Notes: generated by a model not told the origin, from the letters alone. A stretch of DNA of 64,000 nt from an uncultured Oscillospiraceae bacterium (GCA_905197685.1 CAJJZS010000001.1:1-64000); one strand, 5' to 3'; positions 16,492-25,079 are shown, counted from the first letter of the stretch. Numbers and translations are program-made.

Positions 16492-16536
16492 GTCGGAGCA
16501 GTATCTGAGAGGATACTGCTCCGACCGTTTTGATTT
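16492..16536. terminator. Terminator between the DUF1638 gene and feoB
   Basis: A 14-bp perfect stem gtcggagcagtatc/gatactgctccgac (16492-16505, 16512-16525) followed by GTTTTGATTTG on the plus strand; both convergent genes may use it. Confidence 0.8.
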
Positions 16537-16543
16537 GTATTTT

Positions 16544-18553
16544 TTATAAAATGAGAGAACCGACCTGATAGATTACCAATCCGACAAGATATGCAACCAA
16601 AGTCTGGTATCCTGCGGTAAGGAGAGCTTCTTTCATCGAGCCAAGCTCTCGTTTGGATGCGGCAAAAGCGGCAACGCAGGGCATATACAGAATGGTGAAA
16701 GCAAGGAAGCTGAACGCGCTCAACGGGGAGAACATCTGCGGCAGCATCGCGCTCAGCTGCGCGTCGCTTGCAGCTCCGGTGAGGATGGTCAGGGTGCTGA
16801 CAACCGATTCTTTTGCGGTGAATCCGGTAATCAAAGCGGTGGAAGCGCGCCAGTCGTTAAAGCCGAGCGGAGCAAAAATCGGAGCGATTACCGAACCGAT
16901 CGAAGCTAAGATGCTGTTCGCGCTGTCGGAAACCATATTCAGCCGCCAGTCAAAGCTCTGAAGGAACCAGATAACGATGGAGGCGATGAAGATGATGGTA
17001 AAGGCTTTATGCAAAAAGTCCTTGCCCTTTTCCCACATATGCAGCAAAACGCTCTTTGCGTCCGGCAGACGGTAAGCAGGCAGCTCCATGACAAACGGAA
17101 CGGAATTTCCCTGAAAAACGGTTTTTTTCAGCAGCAGACCCGACAGGATTGCAACCACGATGCCCAAAACATACAGGCTTGTCATCACCAACGCCCCGTG
17201 GTCGGGGAAAAATGCTGCGGTAATCATGCCGTAGATAGGCAGTTTTGCGCTACAGGACATAAACGGGGTGAGAACAATGGTCATCTTGCGGTCGCGGTCG
17301 CTGGAAAGGGTTCTGGTTGCCATAATTGCGGGAACGCTGCACCCAAAACCGATCAGCATCGGGACAAAGGAGCGACCGGACAATCCGATTTTTCGCAGCA
17401 GTTTATCCATAACAAAGGCAACGCGCGCCATATATCCGCTGTCCTCCAATAAGGAGAGGAAGAAAAACAGCAGGACGATGATGGGCAAAAAGGAAAGAAC
17501 GCTGCCCACGCCGGCGCACACGCCGTTGATAATCAGCGAGGTCAGCCACGGAGTAACTTCGGCGCTGACTAAAAAATCGGACAAAAGCGCGGTAAAACGG
17601 TCAATCCACACACTCAGCAAATCCTGAAGCGGCGCGCCGATGACCGAAAAGGTCAGCCAGAAAATAGTCATCATAATCAGCAAAAAGATGGGGATTCCCA
17701 GATATTTGTGGGTAAGCAGGCGGTCAATCTTTTCCGAACGCAGCTGCTCTCTGGTTTCTTGGTGCTTCACAACGCACTGGGCGCAAAGCGATTCGATGTA
17801 ACTGTACCGCATATCCGCCAAAGCCGCTTCACGGTCGGTGTCCAGATTTTCTTCCATCTGCTCGACAATGTGGTCGATGATGTGGATATCGCTGACATCA
17901 AGGTTTAATTCCCGAAACATCGGCTCGTCGCCCTCCACCAATTTGGTAGCGGCAAAGCGGGTGGGATAACCGGCTTCTTCGGCATGGTCTTCGATAATGT
18001 GGGCAATCGAGTGGATTGCGCGGTGAACCTCTCCCCGGCAAAAATCCAGCTTTTGGGTCGGTTTTTTATCCTTGATGGTTTTGATAACCACATTGAGCAG
18101 GTCGGAGATTCCTTCCCCTTTCGCTGCGGAAATCGGGATAACCGGAATCCCTAAATTTTGGGAGAGCTTTTCAATGTGGATGCTGTTTCCGCTGGCGCGC
18201 ACCTCGTCCATCATATTTAAAGCTAAAATCATCGGAATATTCAGCTCCATCAGCTGAAGGGTAAGGTAAAGGTTTCGCTCCAGGTTGGTTGCGTCCACAA
18301 TGTTGATGATGGCGTCCGGACGCTCCTTTACCAGAAAATCCCTCGTTACCACCTCCTCCGAGGTGTAGGGAGAAAGGGAGTAGATGCCGGGCAGGTCAAC
18401 CAGTACGGCATCTTTGTATTTTTTAATGCTTCCTTCCTTTTTTTCCACCGTAACGCCGGGGAAGTTTCCGACGTGCTGATTGCTGCCGGTGAGGGCGTTA
18501 AACAGCGTGGTTTTTCCGCAGTTCTGGTTTCCTGCCAGTGCAAGCAAGCTCAT
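16544..18553 (-). CDS. feoB: Ferrous iron transporter FeoB
   Basis: 669 residues. The N-terminal G domain shows G1 GNQNCGKTT, G2 with FPGVTVEKKEG, G3 DLPGIYSLSP, G4 NMMDEV and G5 SAAKGEG; the GDI-like spacer follows to about residue 270. The membrane part has the two Gate motifs, including PFMSCSAKLPIYG with the conserved Cys. It imports Fe2+ in a nucleotide-dependent manner. The ATG overlaps the feoA stop by 4 bp (ATGA), so the two are co-translated. No feoC-like gene follows. Confidence 0.96.
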   Translation of the reverse strand: MSLLALAGNQNCGKTTLFNALTGSNQHVGNFPGVTVEKKEGSIKKYKDAVLVDLPGIYSLSPYTSEEVVTRDFLVKERPDAIINIVDATNLERNLYLTLQLMELNIPMILALNMMDEVRASGNSIHIEKLSQNLGIPVIPISAAKGEGISDLLNVVIKTIKDKKPTQKLDFCRGEVHRAIHSIAHIIEDHAEEAGYPTRFAATKLVEGDEPMFRELNLDVSDIHIIDHIVEQMEENLDTDREAALADMRYSYIESLCAQCVVKHQETREQLRSEKIDRLLTHKYLGIPIFLLIMMTIFWLTFSVIGAPLQDLLSVWIDRFTALLSDFLVSAEVTPWLTSLIINGVCAGVGSVLSFLPIIVLLFFFLSLLEDSGYMARVAFVMDKLLRKIGLSGRSFVPMLIGFGCSVPAIMATRTLSSDRDRKMTIVLTPFMSCSAKLPIYGMITAAFFPDHGALVMTSLYVLGIVVAILSGLLLKKTVFQGNSVPFVMELPAYRLPDAKSVLLHMWEKGKDFLHKAFTIIFIASIVIWFLQSFDWRLNMVSDSANSILASIGSVIAPIFAPLGFNDWRASTALITGFTAKESVVSTLTILTGAASDAQLSAMLPQMFSPLSAFSFLAFTILYMPCVAAFAASKRELGSMKEALLTAGYQTLVAYLVGLVIYQVGSLIL

Positions 18554-18780
18554 CGCGTTACCTCCTCAATCTCGATTTTTGCAGCGTCCTCGGCGCGCAG
18601 GGTTAACACATAGCCGCGCAAAAACAGTTCGATCGGGTCGCCCATCGGCGCCACCTTTCTCACAGTAACGGCGGTTTTGGGGGTCAGCCCCATATCCAAC
18701 AGGCGGCGGCGCAAAGCGCCCTCTCCGCCCACAATGCGAATTACCCCGCTTTGTCCGGGTTTCAGATGATCCAGTGTCAT
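18550..18780 (-). CDS. feoA: Ferrous iron transport protein FeoA
   Basis: 76 residues with an SH3-like fold: LKPGQSGVIRIVGG, RRRLLDMGLTPKTAVTV and the closing LRAEDAAKIEIEEV are typical of FeoA. It supports FeoB at the membrane. The start at 18780 is chosen because AAAGGAGGA lies upstream; an ATG 24 bp earlier lies before that site. It is the first gene of the feoAB operon, downstream of a strong promoter with a metal-type operator. Confidence 0.92.
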   Translation of the reverse strand: MTLDHLKPGQSGVIRIVGGEGALRRRLLDMGLTPKTAVTVRKVAPMGDPIELFLRGYVLTLRAEDAAKIEIEEVTR

Positions 18781-18830
18781 CTCAGATTCCTCCTTTTTAC
18801 ACAAACCGGCAAAAGTTCTCTCAAAACAAG

Positions 18831-18874
18831 TTAGCCTATGCTTACATTTTACTCGCGTTTTTTTTCGTTGTCAA
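18831..18874 (-). promoter_or_regulatory. Promoter of feoAB with metal-type operator
   Basis: On the minus strand: TTGACA (18869-18874), 17 bp, TAAAAT (18846-18851), then TAAGCATAGGCTAA (18831-18844), differing at two positions from the ZIP palindrome and located the same way over the start site. Confidence 0.8.
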
Positions 18875-19016
18875 TTCCTAATGCAGCCTCTTGCTGTTTT
18901 TCGGCATTATGAATAAAAAAAGAAAAGATAGGGAAGGAAAGCAAGGATAAATCAGACAAAAACACCAGAAAAGAAAGAAAATATTAGAAGTTATTAACAA
19001 AATAGTCCGATACAGC

Positions 19017-19045
19017 TTGCGATTTTTTGGGAAAAGTAGTTTAAT
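19017..19045 (+). promoter_or_regulatory. Promoter of the Enzyme I paralog
   Basis: TTGCGA (19017-19022), 17 bp, TTTAAT (19040-19045). Confidence 0.5.
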
Positions 19046-19080
19046 AATGGTAAGACTTTATCGGGAAAGGAGGAAAAAGA

Positions 19081-20718
19081 ATGCAGATTTTGCACGGACA
19101 TTCGGTGGTGGGAGAGATTGTGATAGGTCGCCTGAGCTTTTACGAGCGCCGCGCGGTTGCGGTGGAAAAGGAGCGCGCAGAGGATACCAAACGGGAAATC
19201 TGCCGCTATCGCCGGGCAAAGGAAACGGCGATTGAACAGGTTCACCTGCTGCATCAGTATGCGCTGCGGGAGGTTTCGCAGGAAAATGCGGCAATTTTTC
19301 AGGCGCACCATATGTTGTTGGAGGATATGGATTTTAACGGCTATGTGCTGGATATGATCAATACTCAACAGGTAAATGCGGAATATGCCGTCAAACAGGC
19401 TGCCGATACCTTCTACAAGCTATTTTCCGGTATTGAGGACCCTTACTTAAAACAGCGGGCAGCGGATGTTCTGGATATTTCCCGGCGTCTGCTTGAAAAT
19501 CTGACTTTTGGCAGAGCCGAACCGTTTGAGCCGGACGAACCGGCAATTTTGGCGGCGGACGAACTGGTTCCCAGTGAGGTGATTCAGCTGCCGCGGGATA
19601 AGGCGCTTGCTCTGGTCACGCAGTTTGGCTCGGAAACGTCACACAGCGCGATTATTGCAAAAGACAGGTCGATTCCCTCCCTGTTTGGGGTGGGCAAAGA
19701 GCTGCTGCGGGAGTATGAGGGGCATATCGTCGCTCTGGACAGCTATGAGGGAACGCTGTACCTTGACCCGGACAGAGCAACCCTGCTGCGTTTGAAAGAG
19801 AAAAAAGAGCGGGAAGAGGAAAAACGAAAAGGTTTATTCTGCTTGATTGGAAAGCCAAGCTGCACGATTGACGGAACAAGACTGGAGATCTTATCCAGCA
19901 CCACCGACCCGTTGGATATTGAACCGGTGCTAAACAGCGATGCGGACGGATTGGGGTTATTGCGCAGCGAATTTTTGTACCTTAAACGCAGCGACCTGCC
20001 CTCGGAGGAGGAACAGGTCAATGTTTACCGCGAGATGATACGCCGCATGAACGGAAAATTTACCGTTATTCGCACCCTCGATTTCGGAGCAAAAAAGATG
20101 ATGAAATCTTCCGGAGGACGACCGGAAAATAATCCCGCTCTGGGTTTTCGTTCTGTTCGCATCTGCCTTGCCATGCCGCAGATGTTCCGCACCCAGCTCA
20201 AAGCGATTCTGCGGGCGGCGCGCTACGGTCCCACCGGCATACTGTTCCCGATGGTGGACAGCGCAGAGCAGCTCAAAACCATTTTAGAACAGCTGGAACA
20301 GGCAAAGCGGGAGTTGGAACGGGAACATCAGCCGTATCAGCCCGATGTCAAGGTGGGTATCGTGATAGAAACGCCCGCTTCGGTCATTTTAAGCGAGGAG
20401 TTGGCGCAGTACGCGGACTTTTTCCATATTGATTCCAACGATTTAATTCAGTATACTCTGGCGGTTGACCGGCAAAATCCGGCAGTCAACGCCTATTATA
20501 ATATCCACCATCCGGCGGTGCTGAAGATGATAGAATCGGTCACAGCCGCCGCCCATCGGGCAGGGATTCGGGTGACGGTCAGCGGGGATATGGCAAGCGA
20601 TGAAACGCTGATTCGCGCCTTTGCAAAGATGGGGGTGGATGCGCTCAATGTGCCTGCGGCAAATGTTTTGCCGATGCGCAGAAAGGTGAGGGAGCTGGAT
20701 CTTTCCGCCCCTCAGTAA
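19081..20718 (+). CDS. Enzyme I-like PEP-utilising protein with Cys-to-Ser change
   Basis: 545 residues, alignable to PTS Enzyme I over its whole length, without GAF or HPr domains. The phospho-acceptor His188 is present (GSETSHSAIIAK), as are the PEP/Mg2+ residues (LLRSEFLYLKRSDLPSEEEQ, RTLDFG, VIETPAS, SNDLIQYTLAVDR). Differences from the canonical enzyme at 13081: RTLDVGGDK becomes RTLDFGAKK, and the proton-donor Cys in GMCGE is Ser501 in VTVSGDMASDE. In classical Enzyme I that Cys is needed for PEP turnover. The protein may therefore phosphorylate poorly, run in another direction, or serve regulation. AAAGGAGG precedes the ATG. A dipeptidase gene follows after 39 bp. Confidence 0.85.
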   Translation: MQILHGHSVVGEIVIGRLSFYERRAVAVEKERAEDTKREICRYRRAKETAIEQVHLLHQYALREVSQENAAIFQAHHMLLEDMDFNGYVLDMINTQQVNAEYAVKQAADTFYKLFSGIEDPYLKQRAADVLDISRRLLENLTFGRAEPFEPDEPAILAADELVPSEVIQLPRDKALALVTQFGSETSHSAIIAKDRSIPSLFGVGKELLREYEGHIVALDSYEGTLYLDPDRATLLRLKEKKEREEEKRKGLFCLIGKPSCTIDGTRLEILSSTTDPLDIEPVLNSDADGLGLLRSEFLYLKRSDLPSEEEQVNVYREMIRRMNGKFTVIRTLDFGAKKMMKSSGGRPENNPALGFRSVRICLAMPQMFRTQLKAILRAARYGPTGILFPMVDSAEQLKTILEQLEQAKRELEREHQPYQPDVKVGIVIETPASVILSEELAQYADFFHIDSNDLIQYTLAVDRQNPAVNAYYNIHHPAVLKMIESVTAAAHRAGIRVTVSGDMASDETLIRAFAKMGVDALNVPAANVLPMRRKVRELDLSAPQ

Positions 20719-20757
20719 AACGGGTTGTCTAAAAACAGAACAGGAGGAATTTGTAAC

Positions 20758-21741
20758 ATGAAACTGATTGATATGCACTGCGATACCCTGTTGGGAACTG
20801 CCTACGGGGAAGAAATCGACCTCTTTCAAAATGAAAAGGCAGTTGACTTTCAAAGAATGAAACAGGCGGGTTACTCGGCGCAGTTTTTTGCCATGTGCCT
20901 GATGCCGGAAGCGCATTTTCAGAAAAAAGGTCTGAAAAAACCGGACGATATGAGCTTTATGAAGGCACTGTCCGACTGCTTTTACCGCAATTTAAAACAG
21001 CACGGCGAGATTGCCGCCTTTGCGGCAAACAAGCAGGATTTGCTTGAAAACGAACGGCAGGGCAAGCTCTCCTGTTTTCTGTCGGTGGAGGACGGTAACG
21101 GCATCAACGGCAGCCTGTCCGGCTTGGAAGAGATTTATAAGATGGGCGTCAGAATGATTTCTGTGACATGGAATGAAGAAAACTGTCTGGGTTACCCTAA
21201 CTCCTTTGACGAGCAGAAGATGGCTCTCCCGCTCAAACCTTTTGGCAGAGAGATGATTGACGCCATGAACCGAATGGGCATCATTGTGGATGTTTCCCAC
21301 CTTTCCGACGGGGGATTCTGGGATGTTGCGGAAATCTGCAAACAGAACCATAAACCGTTCGTCGCTTCCCACTCCAATGCAAGGGCGATGACCCCTCATT
21401 CCAGAAATATGACCGATGAGATGATTCGCGCGTTGGCAGACTGCGGCGGCGCAATGGGACTGAACTTCTGTGCAGCCTTCCTTTCTCCGGATATCCACTC
21501 CCGCGATAGCCGGATTGACGATATGGTTCGCCATATGAAGCACATTAAAAATGTGGGCGGTATCGACTGTATGGCTCTGGGCGGCGATTTGGACGGAACA
21601 GGCGGAAATCTGGAAATTGACAGGGTGGATAAGGTTCCGCTTTTGTTGGAGCGCCTGAATCGGGAAGGCTTCACCGCCGACGAATTAGATCGAATTGCCT
21701 CCGAAAATGTGCTGCGCGTTATCGGTGATGTTTTAAAATAG
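20758..21741 (+). CDS. Membrane dipeptidase family (M19) peptidase
   Basis: 327 residues of the renal dipeptidase (peptidase M19) family, binuclear zinc enzymes that cleave dipeptides, including those with a D-residue. Metal-ligand motifs visible: IDMHCDTLL at the N-terminus, SVEDGNGING, VDVSHLSDGGF, ASHSNARAM and GGDLDGTGG. There is no signal peptide, so it is probably cytosolic. The start at 20758 follows AGGAGG by 10 bp. It is likely co-transcribed with the upstream Enzyme I paralog and ends at a strong terminator. Dipeptide cleavage would suit an organism with the oligopeptide receptors seen at 43-64 kb. Confidence 0.9.
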   Translation: MKLIDMHCDTLLGTAYGEEIDLFQNEKAVDFQRMKQAGYSAQFFAMCLMPEAHFQKKGLKKPDDMSFMKALSDCFYRNLKQHGEIAAFAANKQDLLENERQGKLSCFLSVEDGNGINGSLSGLEEIYKMGVRMISVTWNEENCLGYPNSFDEQKMALPLKPFGREMIDAMNRMGIIVDVSHLSDGGFWDVAEICKQNHKPFVASHSNARAMTPHSRNMTDEMIRALADCGGAMGLNFCAAFLSPDIHSRDSRIDDMVRHMKHIKNVGGIDCMALGGDLDGTGGNLEIDRVDKVPLLLERLNREGFTADELDRIASENVLRVIGDVLK

Positions 21742-21773
21742 ATAAAAGCAAAATAGAACCTTTGCATAAAAAT

Positions 21774-21816
21774 ACCCTCCGTGTCTTTTTTAAGATACGG
21801 AGGGTTGCGTTTTTTT
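21774..21816 (+). terminator. Terminator after the dipeptidase gene
   Basis: A 14-bp stem (21774-21787 with 21792-21805, one G-T pair) then GCGTTTTTTT. Confidence 0.85.
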
Positions 21817-21847
21817 CGATTGATTTTTAGTCTTAAAACGATAAAAA

Positions 21848-22231
21848 TTATAACAGCTTTTGATTTAACAGCTGATGGATTCGTTCAACAGGGAATTGAT
21901 CTGCAATCTCCACAACTTCAAATAAATTGAGCGGCAATTCTTTTTCCCCGATGACAGAAAGATATTGGGGAACCGCCCTGCGGTCAATCATGATTTTCCC
22001 CCGTCCTGCCGGGTGACGGTTGCTTTCCTTCTTTTTTAAGCCGGAAATCCAATATTCTTCTCCGCTTTCAATATCAATATAGTTGGAATAATTTCCGATA
22101 TGTTTTTGAAAGGCATGGTCGCGAAAATAAATGGTTTGTCCGCTTTTGGAAGTTTTTACATAGCCAATCCAAGCCGGTCCGTCATCGGAGTAACCGGTTT
22201 TTAATTCAAGATACATCAAAGTATTTATCAT
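21848..22231 (-). CDS. Small conserved protein of unknown function
   Basis: 127 residues, soluble. ELKTGYSDDGPAWIGYVK, SGQTIYFRDHAF, IESGEEYWISGLKK and GKIMIDRRAVPQYL look like a compact beta-rich domain; similar small proteins occur in Firmicutes, some under misleading enzyme names in databases (recollection only). The ribosome site GGGAG stands 8 bp before the ATG at 22231; the ATG at 22237 would be too close to it. It lies 29 bp after the secreted-protein gene and is probably co-transcribed. No function is assigned. Confidence 0.7.
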   Translation of the reverse strand: MINTLMYLELKTGYSDDGPAWIGYVKTSKSGQTIYFRDHAFQKHIGNYSNYIDIESGEEYWISGLKKKESNRHPAGRGKIMIDRRAVPQYLSVIGEKELPLNLFEVVEIADQFPVERIHQLLNQKLL

Positions 22232-22260
22232 AATCATTTCTCCCGATATTTTGTGGTGAT

Positions 22261-22785
22261 TTATGCAAGGGAAATAGAATAGAATCCTTCCTGCGTGCGG
22301 TTGACCGAAACGCAGACCGAGTCAAGCTCGAACAGATTTTCTCCGTAAAAGGTAAAGGTGATGCGGTCCCCGTCAATCGGTTCGGAAATCGAGTAGGTTG
22401 CGGTCTGCCCAAACGGAATCACACATTCGCTTTGCCCGTTAATCTCTCCGCCGATACAGCTGATTTTGCAGTAGGCAATCTCACGGTTTTTGGGAACAAT
22501 GCGGATGTCCGAGCTGTTGCGGGACGGGGTGAGCAGAAGAGGAGAAAACTCCAGGATTGCGCTGTCGCTTTCCAACCCGTAGGGGGAACAGGCTGTATAA
22601 TAGGACTCAAAAGCTGCGTTCTGCTCGTTTAAAACAGGGGATGTGGGTTCGGGCGCAGCTTTGCTTTCCGTAACAGGAAAGGCAGAGATTAGAAAAGAGG
22701 TAAAAATCATGGAAAACGCAACAAAAACAGAACCGAACAAACAAAGTTGTTTTTGAAAAGAACGCTTCATTTTCAGCAATCCCAT
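22261..22785 (-). CDS. Putative secreted protein of unknown function
   Basis: 174 residues if started at 22785, or 169 from the ATG at 22770. The N-terminus has basic residues then a hydrophobic stretch (LCLFGSVFVAFSMIFTSFLI) and a plausible cleavage site before AAPEPTSP, so it is likely exported. The mature part is predicted mostly beta, with two Cys (YCKISCIGG) that might pair. Neither candidate start has a strong ribosome site, so expression level and start are uncertain. No family is recognised. Confidence 0.6.
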   Translation of the reverse strand: MGLLKMKRSFQKQLCLFGSVFVAFSMIFTSFLISAFPVTESKAAPEPTSPVLNEQNAAFESYYTACSPYGLESDSAILEFSPLLLTPSRNSSDIRIVPKNREIAYCKISCIGGEINGQSECVIPFGQTATYSISEPIDGDRITFTFYGENLFELDSVCVSVNRTQEGFYSISLA

Positions 22786-22891
22786 TTCATAATAAAATGA
22801 TAGAAAATAATTGTAAAATATTATAATTTCTATCTATAATATACAAAATAAAAGGACAGCTGTCAAGAGAAAAATCAAAAAAACTGCAAAA

Positions 22892-22918
22892 AAAGTCCTC
22901 CTAAAAAAGGAGGACTTT
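22892..22918 (-). terminator. Terminator of the nitroreductase gene
   Basis: An 11-bp perfect stem aaagtcctcct/aggaggacttt; on the minus strand it ends in a T run. Confidence 0.8.
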
Positions 22919-22952
22919 GCCGAAAACAGCAGACCGATAAAACATATCAAGT

Positions 22953-23471
22953 TTAAAAATTCGGATAAATCACCGTTTCGGAAAGCGGCTTCCTCAGCTG
23001 CTCGTGGCGGTCGGGGGAAAGCGCTTCGCCCTCTGCATATCCCAAAACAAGAATGTTTACCGGAACCAGATTTTCCGGAATTTGGAACTCTTTGCGCAGA
23101 ATTTCGCGGTTGAACATACAAATCCAAAGAGAACCCAGTCCAAGTTCGGTGGCGCGCAGCATCATGTGGTCGGTCACAATCGAAGCGTCAATGTCGCAGG
23201 TGTCCTTTTGGTCGGTCGGTCTGACCCAAACCTCGTCGCGGTCGGCGCAGATAATCAATGCAAGCGGCGGATTGTGGATGTTCGCCGCCTTAGCGAGCCT
23301 TTCTAAGCCTTCTGCTGTCTGTACTACGTAGATTTTCTGCGGCTGATTGTTGCAGGCGGTGGGCGCAACCCGTCCGGCTTCTAAAACTGCCTGCAATTTT
23401 TCCGGTTCCACCGGTGTCTGCTTGTAGCTGCGCACCGAGTAGCGGGCTTTCATTACATCAAAGGTATTCAT
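22953..23471 (-). CDS. Nitroreductase family flavoprotein
   Basis: 172 residues. The N-terminal MKARYSVRSYKQTPV, AGRVAPTACNNQPQKIYVV (FMN contacts) and the LRATELGLGSLWI helix are typical of the FMN-dependent nitroreductase family, which reduces quinones, nitro compounds or other electrophiles with NAD(P)H. AGGAGGA precedes the ATG. It is divergent from an HxlR regulator. In Bacillus subtilis the nitroreductase hypO is controlled by the adjacent HxlR-type redox sensor HypR; the arrangement here is parallel (inference). Confidence 0.9.
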   Translation of the reverse strand: MNTFDVMKARYSVRSYKQTPVEPEKLQAVLEAGRVAPTACNNQPQKIYVVQTAEGLERLAKAANIHNPPLALIICADRDEVWVRPTDQKDTCDIDASIVTDHMMLRATELGLGSLWICMFNREILRKEFQIPENLVPVNILVLGYAEGEALSPDRHEQLRKPLSETVIYPNF

Positions 23472-23572
23472 AAAACATTCCTCCTAAAATGAAAAGTTGT
23501 ATTGGATTTGCCTTTGTGTTATTATCATATCACGTTGCCAAAATTTTTCAAGAACGCACTTTTCGGAAAGAC

Positions 23573-23590
23573 AGTACCCAAAAGGATAGC
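23573..23590. promoter_or_regulatory. Candidate HxlR operator
   Basis: AGTACCCAAAAGGATAGC is an imperfect dyad around AAAA just upstream of the regulator gene, in the region shared with the divergent nitroreductase gene. Confidence 0.35.
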
Positions 23591-23613
23591 GTTTGTTAAA
23601 AGGAGAGAATAAA

Positions 23614-23937
23614 ATGCAGAGAAAGGCAGAAGATTTTCAGTGCCCGATGGACTTTGCGGTCAGCATCGTCTGCGGCAGATATAAGGCGTTGATTCTGTGG
23701 CACCTCAGGCAGGGAACGCTGCGTTACAGCCAGCTGCAACGCAAAATCCCAAAAGCAACCCCAAAGGTTTTAACTTCCCAGCTGCGCGATTTGGAGCAGG
23801 ACGGCTTGATTGTGCGCACCGTTTACCCCACCGTCCCGCCTAAGGTAGAATATTCTTTAACCTCCTGGGGAAAACGCCTGATCCCCGTTCTGGACTCCCT
23901 GTGCGACTGGGGAAAAGAATATATGCAAAGAAAATAA
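23614..23937 (+). CDS. HxlR-family transcriptional regulator
   Basis: 107 residues, a single winged-helix domain. CPMDFAVSIVCGRYKALILW at the N-terminus, LRYSQLQRKIP, KVLTSQLRDLEQDGLI and VEYSLTSWG are HxlR hallmarks. The N-terminal Cys before PMDF matches the conserved redox-sensing Cys of HxlR proteins such as YodB and HypR. The start at 23614 is set by AAGGAGAGA upstream; an earlier in-frame ATG at 23593 overlaps that site. It probably represses the divergent nitroreductase gene and itself in response to electrophile stress. Confidence 0.9.
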   Translation: MQRKAEDFQCPMDFAVSIVCGRYKALILWHLRQGTLRYSQLQRKIPKATPKVLTSQLRDLEQDGLIVRTVYPTVPPKVEYSLTSWGKRLIPVLDSLCDWGKEYMQRK

Positions 23938-23950
23938 TTGAATCCTTTAG

Positions 23951-24016
23951 CAGTCCTCGAATGAAAGAAATTCCTTAAAATTTTCTTTTGTTCGAGGACT
24001 GTTTTCTTGTTTTTTT
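23951..24016 (+). terminator. Terminator of the HxlR gene
   Basis: Stem cagtcctcgaa/ttcgaggactg (23951-23961, 23991-24001) then TTTTCTTGTTTTTTT. A second hairpin (gttgcat/atgcaac) lies at 24044-24062. Confidence 0.8.
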
Positions 24017-24120
24017 AAAAAATTTTTCTTTCCCGTGTAGTTGTTGCATCTTTTCATGCAACTTTTCGGGCAAAACGGGGTATAGGTGAAAGGGAGTATC
24101 GGGAGACAGGAAGCAGACAA

Positions 24121-24987
24121 TCAACTTGTTTGTGTATTTTCTCCCAAACAGTATTGCCGGAAAAATCGGAAAAGATCGGCTTGATAATCGGGTTGGTCGC
24201 TGCCGATTTGATAAAAGTAACTGTAAATTAAAACCATGTAGTACCGCACATATTCTAAATTACACTCGGAAACGGAGCGGTATCCCTTTAAAAAAAGCTC
24301 GAGTTCCTGCTCTGTTTTTAAAAAATTTTGTCCGGGTCTGCAAATAACAGCCCACGCAATATCAAATTCCCGATTTCCGATGCCGGACAATTCAAAATCC
24401 AAAACAGCAGAAATTTGCCTGTTTTTCCATAAAATATTAGCATAATGAAAATCGCCGTGACAAAAACAGAAATTGATACGGGCAGGACAATGTTGGCGCA
24501 GATAGTCAAATACAAAGGGAAACGGGGTGGACTGAAAATAACTTTCCGGCGGAATATGAAAAAATTTTCTGTCCTTTACTTTGGAAAATTCTCCCTGCAA
24601 AGAGTGAAATCTCGCTAAGGTCTGTCCATATTCATACAGGTAATAAAAGGAAGATTCGTCCGGATTTTCATTTAAAATAACGGAAAGACGCTCCCCTTTT
24701 TTAGCAAGGGTGACAACAAATCGGGACTCGTCCGGGTCACAGTCGATGATTTCGGGGAGAAGCGGGGAGCGGATGGCACGAATGGTACGGATTTCATTTT
24801 GAATGTCGGCTCCCTGTTGTCTTGCTGATTTAATAAAAACTTCGACCTCCTTTTCCCGGAAGACGCCGACAGCGTGAAAAACATCGTTTCCCGCATGGGG
24901 ATATCCGAGGATTTTTGTCAAAGTAAAGTTTTGATAGGGAAGGCGGAACGGATTTTCTGTTTTCCGCCATTTCGGAGGATATGTCAA
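24121..24987 (-). CDS. Aminoglycoside phosphotransferase-fold kinase
   Basis: 288 residues with the APH/choline-kinase catalytic core: FCHGDFHYANILW (catalytic Asp and Asn) and VLDFELSGIGNREFDIAW (metal-binding DFE/DFD region). The N-terminal lobe resembles the protein-kinase fold. Translation most likely begins at TTG 24987, six bases after AAAGGAG; no ATG is suitably placed. It follows glyA but a terminator lies between, so it is partly independent of the gcv operon. The substrate is unknown: choline, a sugar, a thiamine-like compound or an aminoglycoside are all possible, and resistance should not be inferred. Confidence 0.8.
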   Translation of the reverse strand: MTYPPKWRKTENPFRLPYQNFTLTKILGYPHAGNDVFHAVGVFREKEVEVFIKSARQQGADIQNEIRTIRAIRSPLLPEIIDCDPDESRFVVTLAKKGERLSVILNENPDESSFYYLYEYGQTLARFHSLQGEFSKVKDRKFFHIPPESYFQSTPFPFVFDYLRQHCPARINFCFCHGDFHYANILWKNRQISAVLDFELSGIGNREFDIAWAVICRPGQNFLKTEQELELFLKGYRSVSECNLEYVRYYMVLIYSYFYQIGSDQPDYQADLFRFFRQYCLGENTQTS

Positions 24988-25030
24988 AGCGTTCTCCTTT
25001 CTGATTTCTGATAACAAACGAACAATCAAT

Positions 25031-25064
25031 AAAAAATTCGGGACAGACGCGAATCTGCCCCGAA
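25031..25064 (-). terminator. Terminator after glyA
   Basis: On the minus strand, ttcggggcaga pairs with tctgtcccgaa around a short loop and is followed by TTTTTT. Confidence 0.8.
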
Positions 25065-25079
25065 CCTGAAAATCTGTTT

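Noticed and set aside
24121..24987. Aminoglycoside resistance gene
   Set aside because: Only the general APH kinase fold is visible; the same fold serves choline and other small-molecule kinases.
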